DNA from: Cantharellus purpuraceus
Taxonomy: Eukaryota > Basidiomycota > Agaricomycetes > Cantharellales > Hydnaceae
Direction of reading: 5' to 3'
Assembly: GCA_025174535.1 (NCBI GenBank)
Contig: JALBUN010000032.1
Span: 1-64,000 of the forward strand
DNA length: 64,000 nt
Positions 25,800 to 35,500 of the stretch are shown here, one piece after another. The notes beneath the pieces are model-generated. The model ran no database searches. It was not told the origin of the DNA and saw only the letters and a list, made by a program, of their open reading frames with translations. The position numbers and the translations under genes were made by a program. Positions within the stretch are counted from its first letter, which is position 1. The number at the start of each line of letters is the position of its first letter.

Positions 25800-28680
25800 T
25801 CAGACATTTCCAGTCTCCTCCCTCAACTCATCCACCACCACCACCTCCTCCTCCTCCTCTACATCCCATATTATCTCCTCCCTGAATGCCGTATTCAGCA
25901 CAATACGCGGCGCTGGACCAACCGAATTTGGCGGATACAACTTCCCTCCTTTTGAGTCGCAAATCCAGTGCCGCTCTCCCGTCGCTTTTGGAAGCCATCG
26001 AAACTCTGATATCAGTCCTCGATATTTGTTCCGAATCGTCCTCACCCCTCCCGCGTCCAGGTTCTGGATGAGCCTGATGTAATCAGTGTAGTACGTCATG
26101 TTCTTATACCCTTGCGTCACTGCTGGTCGGCGAGCCTCAGGTGGCGGAAACAGGTAGTCGAACACTCCATCCCACATCGCATGGTTCCGCACCTCCACAC
26201 GAACTTTATTAAAGATCGTCGATAAATGCACCGTTTTGTAAATGTCAGATCGCATGTGTCGTCGTTCGTTCTGTGCAATCTTCATGTATGATGGTCCCCT
26301 CCGTGGATTCGGTGATTTAAGCACAAGGTCCACAATGAATTGTAGCCAGATCCCTTTCGCTTGGTCGTCCAGTCCTTCAATGTCCCCCATGGTTTCTGGC
26401 CTCAAGTTCGGAAGTTCCGCATCTGGCCCCGTCGCTTCTGCTGGCACATCCATTAGCGTATGTCCCAAAGCTTCCAGATTGAACACGTCCGCTACCCCTT
26501 CTTCTTCTTCCACTTCCACATCCAGAGCCACCCGTGCCGTGATACGCATCTTGTTCGGCGCCCTCCGAACGTCCTTCCGTGCATGGATCGTGTCAGTAGG
26601 GTGGATTTCCGCCGCTAACTGTACATATGTGAGGTCAGGCCGCCCAAACAGAACGCATATCACCCTAGCATCCGGCGACCGCACATGATCCATCCGTGGC
26701 GGCAATCCCCTCGCCAGAATAATCTGTCGCAGAAAGAAGATCCCAAACGGATTATATGGTGCAGACCCCGATTCCCCCTCCCTGCTCTCATTATTCTCCA
26801 CTTCATTCTCTGACAACGCCCGATGTGGTAGACAGCAAAATTCAATATCAGCCTCTGCATTCCCTATCCTTGGCCGATTATTCAGTGCGTTCATCGACCA
26901 TATAATCGCTGCTGTCAGCCCCATCGGAAGTACTCTCGCATACTCCTTCCGCGGCGCCTCAAGTTGCCAGTTCAGAATGTTTCTCATCGCTTGCACCCGT
27001 ACGCATTTGAACGCCCTGCATATACACCCTAACCATTTCATCATCCTGCTCAGATCACAGCCCACTCACCACCATGTTTCCGCCCTGAACCGAAGTAGGC
27101 AATGCCTCAGGACTTCTGGAGGCATACCCGTCAGCGCTTGCATGGCATTCTCCAGAGGCACCCTGATCTCCACCCGTGCCGTTCCTGGCTGGAATATCTC
27201 CAGGCAGTCCTGATATGCATCATGTAGCCTGTCCGCATATCCAAACCGTACCGCCTTCCGCTGCATCGCCGTCAAGAACTCCCCACACGACGTAAACTTG
27301 CTGAAATGCCCACGCTCCTGTGCATACGTCGTTGACTTGTCCGTTGTATACACATTCACGTATGTCGCTCCCCATGGACCTTTTGCGTTCATCGGTATCA
27401 CCCGCCGGAACCCTGCCACCCCTGTCAACTGAGCCACCTCATCTTTATGAAACGTTCCGCTAGACACCAGACTCCGCGCACGTTCATCACCGCAGTCCAG
27501 CAACAGCCGCCAATGCCCATCAGCACGCCATTGCAGTACCAATGAGTCCTCCGAGTAAGGCTCATCCCCTTCCCGTTCCAATTCCTCTTCCGGAATCGTG
27601 ATCTCCATACCCACGTCCACAAACCACTGGCTTGTATCCAGCCTTTCAACATACATATCGCGGAATAAGTCTCTGAACGCCATGTCCATCTCTTCCTCCT
27701 CTGGCACATGCGGTGTACGTCCTTTTACTCCCTTGTACTCATGCAGGAAGTATGCATCCTTAGCCCACCCCAGTTCATCCAGCTTCTGCAAGAACACATT
27801 AGCGAACTCATCGAGCGTGTCCATGTCAACATCAACCGTCTTGAATGTGTGCCCACCCGTCTTCTTCTGTGCCCGCCAAAGTTCGGTTTTGTATGAAGGA
27901 GGCCAATGACAGATGCTCGATGGCGCAACCTCCATCATACTCGGCCGCAGCGCTTTGTCATATACTTCAGCCATTTCAATCTGTGATACCTCCCGTCCCA
28001 CACCGTTATTCTGGCCCCGCTTGTAGAGCCCTGGGAAACACAGCCGCACAACATGTCCGTTTCCAGTCGTTCCAAATCCAATGTTAGGTATGCTCGACTG
28101 TTTCACACCCAACATTTGCACCCCCCCATTCTACAAATCCATCACATCAGTCCAACTTCCCCCCATAAACATGAACACTCACCTCCATCAGAACCGGGAT
28201 CCTCACCATCAAGTGATTATCACGCTTCAGAGCATCACTGTAACGAGGCACTGGATAGATTGACAATGCGCATGCATATGGCAAGTCCCGTGATGTCCCT
28301 ATCATCGAATCATAGTCCCTCTGCAAGACCATCTCCGTCACATCGTCATAGCTGACAGCATCCGCTTGAACACTAATCGCCGCACGTGGACCATTTCGAT
28401 CGGTGGGATTTATCCCCGTCAGCGCATAGTAAGTGAAGTCCTCTTCTTGCTCTATCGTTGGCTCCTGGTCACCACGCAGTCCTAGTGCACGCGTAACAAA
28501 CTCCGTGATTGAACAATTCTCAAGAGTGGGGAAATCCCCAACCGCACGACTGACAGGCCTGAAAATTCCATTAATACAAGGCTCAACAACCAGGTCAGAC
28601 CAATCACATGATACGTATCCAGCTACTTTTCCACCCAAATCATCAGTCTGCACTCCAATGTGATAGAGGACAATACACAC
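25800..28680 (-). CDS. Large unknown protein inside the subtelomere-like block
   Basis: Three long minus-strand exons join into one frame of about 940 codons. The first ends ALKRDNHLMVRIPVLME with a GTGAGT donor. The second begins near NGGVQMLGVKQSSIP and ends LLRFRAETW. A 54-bp intron (GTGAGT..GCAG) rejoins the frame as WAFKCVRVQAMRNILNW. Notable blocks are DVDMDTLDEFANVFLQKLDE, EEELEREGDEPYSEDSL, MPPEVLRHCLLRFRAETW, PMGLTAAIIWSMNALN, DQAKGIWLQFIVDLVLKSPN and FDYLFPPPEARRP; the C-terminal tail is very acidic. I do not recognise a domain. No in-frame stop occurs, unlike neighbouring sequence in this block, so it may be functional. The true start is unresolved: the frame opens at 28680 without an ATG, so a 5' exon is probably missing from my model. 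Confidence 0.68.
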
Positions 28681-29085
28681 ACTTCAACAAGGGGGCTGCA
28701 GGTGAGGGTTCAGGACAAGAGGGAAAAGGAAAAACACTCAACATACTCTCTTTATACCCACCGGACTTCAAACACACATGACATTAACATACATCCAATA
28801 TCAATGTCCATTCATTTAACCCCATTAAGTAGCCGATGAATTCTCTGTTTATAACTCTTTCACAGAGTACACATCCATATAAACCAAATGTCAGTCACTA
28901 GCAAGCGGTTTGACCAACTGAGTAATCTCATCATCAAAAACGCACCAATCCTAGATCCTTCAGGGCCCATAGCGTGTGATGCAGGTCTAGTGCAATAATG
29001 CATCGATGTTGGACACTGCTGCTACGTCTTCTGCATTGTAAATGCACAGCGGTGCCCTGTTTGTGGACAGAGCTGCTCTCTCTCG
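28681..29085. other. Spacer 5' of the unknown gene
   Basis: Presumed promoter and possible missing first exon of the minus-strand gene. ATG-led short frames exist around 28745 but no junction I tried joins them in frame. No other feature seen. Confidence 0.4.
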
Positions 29086-29970
29086 CGTGCGTCTCAGATC
29101 ATACCGGTGTCCTAGTGTGGAGAGCGCTTCTCTCACGTGCATCTCAGACGCATACCGGCATCCTGGTGTGGAGAGCGCTTCTCTCACGTGCATCTCAGAC
29201 GCATACCGGCATCCTGGTGTATATGGTGTTCACTCACATGCGTCTCAGACGCATACCGGTGTCATGGTGTAGACGGCGTTCTCTCACGTGCGTCTCAGAT
29301 GCATACCGGTGTCCTGGTGTAGACGGCGTTCTCTCACGTGCGTCTCAGACGCATACTGGTGTCCTGGTGTAGACGGCGTTCTCTCACGTGCGTCTCAGAC
29401 GCATACCAGTGTCCTGGTGTATATGACGTTCTCTCACATGCGTCTCAGACGCATACCGGTGTCATGGTGTATATGACGTTCTCTCACATGCGTCTCAGAC
29501 GCATACCGGTGTCATGGTGTGGAGAGCGTTCTCTCATGTGCGTCTCAGACGCATACCGGTGTCATGGTGTATATGGCATTCACTCACGTGCGTCTCAGAC
29601 GCATACCGGCGTCCTGGTGTATATGATGTTCTCTCACGTGCGTCTCAGATGCATACCAGTGTCATGGTGTATATGACGTTCTCTCATGTGCGTCTCAGAC
29701 GCATGCCGGTGTTGTGGTGTATATGACGTTCTCTCATGTGCGTCTCAGACGCATGCCGGTGTCGTGGTGTATATGGTGTTCTCTCATGTGCGTCTCAGAC
29801 GCATACCGGTGTCGTGGTGTATATGGTGTTCTCTCATGTGCGTCTCAGACGCATGCTGGTGTCGTGGTGTGGTGAGTGTTCTCTCATGTGTGTCTCAGAC
29901 GCATGCCGGTGTCCTGGTGTGGACAGAGCATCTCTGGCATGTGTCTCAGACGCACACAAGTCTCTCACTG
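29086..29970 (+). repeat. 50-bp minisatellite, array A, about 18 units
   Basis: Units of 50 bp centred on TGCGTCTCAGACGCA followed by TACCGGTGTCATGGTGT and a variable ATATGACGTTCTCTCACG part. Successive cores fall at 29290, 29340, 29390 and so on without drift until the end. Most units keep the palindromic core. Variation is mainly in the linker (ATATGG, AGACGG, GGAGAG types), which gives unit subtypes. All three plus-strand frames are open, which explains many spurious frames. Confidence 0.96.
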
Positions 29971-30153
29971 CTGTTGGAGACAAAATCATGTGACATAGCA
30001 CACCCCAATAAATAAATTTCCATAAACATCTCACACACTTTTCCAGGGTAGCCATTCATTGTCCCTACCTAGGGGAGCTAGGGGAGCTAGGGGAGGGGTG
30101 TTTTTTTCCTCAACCCTAGTGACCCTAGAACAACTCTATAACCCTTAACCCTT
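29945..30153 (+). repeat. Conserved array-A flank with CTAGGGGAG repeats and telomere-like end, copy 1
   Basis: Matches 35180-35500 nearly base for base: CACAAGTCTCTCACTGCTG, CCCCAATAAATAAATTTCC, CTACCTAGGGGAGCTAGGGG, GTGTTTTTTTCCTCAACCC and GACCCTAGAACAACTCTATA. It ends in TAACCCTTAACCCTT (30139-30153), a degenerate telomere-like stub. Directly right of the stub starts the decayed gene at 30154. Confidence 0.93.
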
Positions 30154-31945
30154 CCCTTGCTCAACGGCCTGCCAGAGAACATCTCAGCCGTGTCTTCGGC
30201 GCCCACACCCACGTACCTTGGCATAGATTTGCTAGCGGTCACAATGTGCTTTGGACCGCTGAGACCCACTTTGCACGCGGCCTGTCCATGGGAGAGTCAA
30301 TAACCGGTCAACAGCATCATCAGACGCGCACTCCCAACAGCCTTATTTCACCGGCCCGCATCCCCGCCCAATATAATTCTGCCTTTGCGAACCCGCCCAG
30401 CCCCCACTCCCGCAGCGCCCTTGCCCCGACCACCTCCCGTCCATCCCCGACATCCTCTTCCTCGTCCACCCCACCCAGCAGCAGGGCGCCCCCACCACCG
30501 CGCCCCCGGAGCGCCCCATCGTCCTCTCGAACCCCGTCTTTCCCCATCTCCCCAATCATCCCGTCCAGATCCGAGTCGCCCTCCGAGCCCCCTCTTCCCC
30601 ACCGCCCCTCCCACCCTGGTTTGCCGAGGCCACCTATCTCCGCGGCACCCGACACTCCAGCCGCCCCTTTCCCTCCCAGGTCCAGCGCTCCCCGCCCGAT
30701 GCCTTTCGCGAGTTTGAGGCCACGTCCAGCACCCCTCCTTCCGTCTCGGCAGGCCGTGCCGGCGTGCAGCGCGCCTCATTCCGTCTCGGCAGGCACTATC
30801 AGGCCGTCGGCGACGCTTCCCGCCCGCGTGCGTGCAGCCGTCCAGAGCTGTCTTTACCTAAGTCTCTACCCAGCTGCCACCCCACTGCCTCACATCACAC
30901 CCCAGCCCATCCCCATCGCCCGTCTCCTCGCCCAGCTCCGTCTCCCCACGGAGCCTCCCGACACCCTCCCTCTCCTCCACCGTGCCGCTACCCGAACCAC
31001 CACCGAACCGCCCCAGCCCCCCTATGTCTATGGCCTCATTCTTCTCCCCCAGTTTTCCCACGTCCGTCTCGACGAACCTGTCATTGCCGTCCTCATTCCT
31101 CCTGGTCCCTGCCCATCCCATACCCGTCTCACTTATCCAGTGCCCCACTCGAGTCACCCAAATTCCTCGAGCCCGCCGCCTACCAACCCTTTGCACTTGT
31201 CCAGTACAACCTCAGACACCCGTACCAGTATCCCCTCTTGCCATTCCCCTTTCACCCCCTCCTCAGCGTGCAGTACTATACCTCACTCGCCCTGCGTCCG
31301 TGCTTGCCCTCACCCTCACCACCGCCCTCTGCGGCCCGGAAAGCGCGTTTGAAAAGGACGAGGCACTGGCGGTCACCTTTCCCGGCAAGGTGCGTGGCTC
31401 TGCGCAAGGCCCACCGAACACACCCCTGACGCGTCCTCTGCGCCATCGATGGCTCCTTCACCCACCGACGGCAGGGAGGAGTCACCCCCGGCAGCGACCG
31501 CGCATATTCTGGCCTGCGTCCGTCGTCCCACCAGCCGCGACCACCGCCCTCTCAGCTTCCTGAGGCCCAGATTCGCTACTCGCTTACCGATGCCCCAGTA
31601 GGCGGTCTCCCCACGTCCCCTGCACCTTCCTCGCATAGCACACATGGCCCAGCACATGCACGTGGGCACGGGCACGGGCGTGCTGCGGGCCGCCCGCCAG
31701 GGCGACCCCACCAGTCGAGCGAGCACGTGAACCCCACCGCTGGTGCCCCTCCACCTATCCATCCCACCCCTCCCGCCGCACCCTCCCCTCCATCCTCTCA
31801 CCGGGGGAACCCGGCACTCCCTTTGCCCAATCCAAATCCGGGGGCTGGAACCCCACGGCCTCCAGGCGTCCGTGGTCCCACCACCTTTGCCGAGATGCCC
31901 TTCCAGAGCGGCAAGGCGGAAGACAACCAGTCCGTGATCATCTAG
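30154..31945 (+). pseudogene. Decayed proline-rich gene, frame-hopping
   Basis: GC- and proline-rich sequence. Protein-like pieces appear in order but in different frames: HTHVPWHRFASGHNVLWTAE (from about 30205), SHVRLDEPVIAVLIPPGPCP (about 31058), FLEPAAYQPFALVQYNLRHP (about 31162), SVLALTLTTALCGPESAFEK (about 31300) and a C-terminal TTFAEMPFQSGKAEDNQ, SVII, stop at 31945. This fits one ancestral gene hit by at least two indels. The 5' end is cut by the telomere-like stub at 30139-30153. The C-terminal end is repeated in segment R copy 1. The family is not recognised. Unspliced introns could explain part of the frame changes, but not all switches have splice signals. Confidence 0.5.
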
Positions 31946-32208
31946 CGTAGGATGGGCGGTTTGCTTTCTTGCTTTCTTCGTGGGGGATGAACTTGAGCCT
32001 GTCACGGTTGCCATGCCCTTCTGTTTTCCATAATGCTCTCTTGTTTTGTTCAATATGCACGACCCGGACTACTTTGTTAGAATACCACACACATTGTCGT
32101 CCTGTTCGTTTTAAGAACACTTGCGGCATCGCCGTAGGTGCGTATGACATGCGTGCTATATACACACTCAAAAATAGCTACCCATAAATTATTTACACCC
32201 CTGCGCTT
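31877..32208 (+). repeat. Subtelomere-like segment R, copy 2
   Basis: Partner of 23945-24248. It includes the last codons of the decayed gene and its 3' flank. An extra about 30 bp (TTTTCCATAATGCTCTCTTG region, near 32022-32050) is absent from copy 1. Confidence 0.85.
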
Positions 32209-32249
32209 CAATATAATCACCGGTGAGCAAGAGTTTGGGCCTATTCACC

Positions 32250-33290
32250 CACTCATATCAACGCGACAGTATGTCCGTCTGGGATGCATGTTGGACTACC
32301 TCTCACATCAACATGACGGTATGTGCGTCAGTATGTGCGTCTCAGACGCACGTCTGACCACCTCTCACATCAACACGATGGTATGTGCGTCGGTATGTGC
32401 GTCTCAGACGCACGTCGGACCACCTCTCACATCAACACGACGGTATGTGCGTCGGTATGTGCGTCTCAGACGCACGTCGGACCACCTCTCACATCAACAC
32501 GACGGTATGTGCGTCGGTATGTGCGTCTCAGACGCACGTCGGACCACCTCTCACATCAACACGACGGTAATGCGACAGTATGTGCGTCTCAGACGCACGT
32601 CTGACCACCTCTCACATCAACACGACGGTATGTGCGTCGGTATGTGCGTCTCAGACGCACGTCGGACCACCTCTCACATCAACACGACGGTACTGCGACA
32701 GTATGTGCGTCTCAGACGCACGTCTGACCACCTCTCACATCAACACGATGGTATGTGCGTCGGTATGTGCGTCTCAGACGCACGTCGGACCACCTCTCAC
32801 ATCAACACGACGGTAATGCGACAGTATGTCCGTCTCAGACGCACGTCTGACCACCTCTCACATCAACACGATGGTATGTGCGTCGGTATGTGCGTCTCAG
32901 ACGCACGTCGGACCACCTCTCACATCAACACGACGGTACTGCGACAGTATGTCCGTCTCAGACGCACGTCTGATCACCTCTCACATCAACACGACGGTAT
33001 GTGCGTCGGTATGTGCCTCTCAGACGCACGTCGGACCACCTCTCACATCAACGCGACGGTATGTCCGTCTCAGACCCATGTCAGACCACCTCACATCAAT
33101 CCGATCCGATGTCCGTCTCAGACGCACATCGAACCCCGAACCCCCTCTCACATCAACGCGATGGTATGTGCCTCTGAAATGCACATTGGTCCACCTCACA
33201 TCAATCCGATCCGATGTGTGTCTGGGACATCGACGCGATGGCATGTCCATCTGCGATCCACGTCAGAGCACCTCCCACATCAACCCGATC
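32250..33290 (+). repeat. 62-bp minisatellite with 123-bp higher-order repeat, array B
   Basis: Basic unit of about 62 bp: GTGCGTCTCAGACGCAC, then GTCGGACCACCTCTCACATC, AACACGACGGTATGT and GCGTCGGTAT. From 32571 two unit types alternate (GTCTGACC and GTCGGACC). A TGCGACAG marker recurs at 32571, 32694, 32817 and 32940, giving an exact 123-bp higher-order period. The units decay toward both ends. The same 15-bp palindromic core as array A is present in each intact unit. Confidence 0.95.
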
Positions 33291-34334
33291 CTCATTCTCC
33301 TCGCAAGTCACGCAAACACAGCGTTTGGAGAGCACCCCGTCCATCCACAGCACATCATCGGGGGAAGCCCATCCTGGCTCCCGGTGACCAAATCAACCGT
33401 GGGCAGCGGGGTGCTGACGTCAGGGGGATGGCAATCTTGACGCGTGGGTGCCCAGGGTATGCTGCGGGAGGGCTGGCCTACTGTGGGATATATGGCCACA
33501 ACACCCTGCTGCGACTGGCCGTAGCCCTCAGTGCTGGACGAGCAGGTTTAGGGGTCGCCAGCGCGTCAGAGTCATCCATCAGATCCCGTTGGCCAGAGAC
33601 TAGTTGTCCGTGAATCCATTGGCCCCACTGTACAGCGCGGGGCTCCCTCCCATCCATGCCGGGCCATATCCACATTTCTATCCAAACCCCAACTATATCC
33701 CACTCACATAGTGCTATAATAAACCAGCCAGAGTCCATTGTACGTCAGATGTTACTGTATCTTACTTTTATCCCACCACCCTCATATCCCTCAGCTCGTC
33801 TCTATCCCCACTCCAGCTCACAGGAACCCCATCATTTCTCGCCTCTCATCAGCTCTCTCTCATCTGAGCGCACATGGGTACATGCGGATGGCGGGTGAGG
33901 GTGCTGATGAGGTCATGGCTCAGGTCGGCACCCAGGGGGTCGGCATGTGAGATCTCAAGAGGCTGTGTATGATGACCAGTAGTCTGGTCAGTAGGAAGAG
34001 TGGGATGAAGAGAGCGAGCATCCCTTGCATGTAAACAGACTCATTGAGGGATTGTGCTATCCGGGAGTAAAATTCAAATCAACTTCAGACCAGTACATGA
34101 ATAACTAGTAAAACCCACTGGGAAGCACAACACAGAGATATAGCGCATGTCTGACAGCACCTGCATCAGCCATGCCTCATGGACACTCATCTGAAAACTC
34201 CAACATGGCCACAACATCGCCATGCGTCTCAGATGCACATGCAAATAACAATTACCAGAGCATGGACAGATGTGCTCCAATGTGCATCAGAGATGCACAC
34301 TGGTGTCATGATTTGCACAGGTGTTTTCCAATAT
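33291..34334. other. Spacer between arrays B and A'
   Basis: No supported gene. It contains segment S copy 2 (33580-33636), matching 24275-24332. Two outlying palindrome-like words occur before array A': TGCGTCTCAGATGCA (34223-34237) and TGCATCAGAGATGCA (34283-34297). Confidence 0.5.
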
Positions 34335-35190
34335 GCGTCTGGGACGCATGCCGGTGTCGTGGTGTGGATGGCGTTCTCTCATGTGCGTCTCAGACGCATG
34401 CCGGTGTCATGGTGTATATGACGTTCCCTCACGTGCGTCTCAGACGCATACCAGTGTTGTGGTGTAGACGGCGTTCTCTCACGTGCGTCTCAGACGCATA
34501 CCGGTGTCATGGTGTATATGACGTTCTCTCACGTGCGTCTCAGACGCATACCGGTGTCATGGTGTATATGGCATTCACTCACGTGCGTCTCAGACGCATA
34601 CCGGCGTCGTGGTGTATATGACGTTCTCTCACGTGCGTCTCAGACGCATACCGGTGTCATGGTGTATATGACGTTCTCTCATGTGCGTCTCAGACGCATG
34701 CCGGTGTTGTGGTGTGGAGAGTGTTCACTCACATGCGTCTCAGACGCATGCCGGTGTCATGGTGTGGAGAGCGTTCTCTCATGTGCGTCTCAGACGCATA
34801 CCGGTGTCATGGTGTAGACGGCGTTCACTCACGTGCGTCTCAGACGCATACCGGTGTCGTGGTGTAGACGGCGTTCACTCACGTGCGTCTCAGACGCATG
34901 CCGGTGTCATGGTGTATATGGTGTTCACTCACGTGCGTCTCAGACGCATACCGGTGTCATGGTGTATATGGTGTTCACTCACGTGCATCTCAGACGCATA
35001 CCGGTGTCCTGGTGTATATGGTGTTCACTCACGTGCGTCTCAGACGCATGCTGGTGTCGTGGTGTAGACGGCGTTCTCTCATGTGCGTCTCAGACGCATG
35101 CTGGTGTCGTGGTGTGGTGAGTGTTCTCTCATGTGCGTCTCAGACCCATGCCGGTGTCGTGGTGTGGACAGAGCATCTCTGGCATGCGTC
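34335..35190 (+). repeat. 50-bp minisatellite, array A', about 18 units
   Basis: Same unit as array A, with cores every 50 bp from 34335 to 35185. The last three units share the variant order of array A (GTGGTGAGTGTTCTCTCATG then GTGTGGACAGAGCATCTC), so the right ends of A and A' derive from one duplication. The left ends and flanks differ. Confidence 0.96.
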
Positions 35191-35500
35191 TAGGACCCAC
35201 ACAAGTCTCTCACTGCTGTTGGAGACAAAATCATGTGACATAGCACACCCCAATAAATAAATTTCCATAAACATCTCACACACTCTTCCAGGGTAGCCAT
35301 TGGTTGTCCCTACCTAGGGGAGCTAGGGGAGCTAGGGGAGCTAGGGACAGTGCCATTATCCCTACCTAGGGGAGCTAGAAGAGCTAGGGGAGCTAGGGGC
35401 AGTGCCGCTATCCCTACCTAGGGGAGCTAGGGGAGCTAGGGGAGGGGTGTTTTTTTCCTCAACCCTAGTGACCCTAGAACAACTCTATAACCCTAACCCT
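35191..35500 (+). repeat. Conserved array-A flank with CTAGGGGAG repeats and telomere stub, copy 2
   Basis: Partner of 29945-30153, but the CTAGGGGAGCTAGG part has expanded to three blocks separated by CAGTGCC-TATCCCTAC. It ends CTCTATAACCCTAACCCT at 35500, a two-unit telomere stub in the same orientation as the tract at 23.9 kb. The next base begins exon 2 of the hydrolase gene. Confidence 0.94.

Noticed and set aside
29042..30015. Overlapping long open frames with RLRRIPVSWC/CVSDAYRC repeats (also 34172-35260)
   Set aside because: They are produced by the 50-bp unit, which has no stop in any plus-strand frame; as 50 is not a multiple of 3 each frame cycles through the same peptides.
30320..31485. 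Long minus-strand Gly/Arg-rich frames
   Set aside because: Antisense shadows of the GC-rich proline-coding sequence.
32138..33613. 491-codon open frame through array B
   Set aside because: Repeat-driven frame across the 62/123-bp minisatellite, with parallel open frames; no domain or splice support.
29086..35190. CRISPR-like array (regular palindromic repeats)
   Set aside because: Eukaryotic locus; the sequence between cores is itself repeated, not unique spacers, and there are no cas genes.
23876..35500. Telomere-targeted non-LTR retrotransposon (MoTeR-like)
   Set aside because: Minisatellites and telomere-like ends fit, but no reverse transcriptase or endonuclease motif is visible in any frame of the block.
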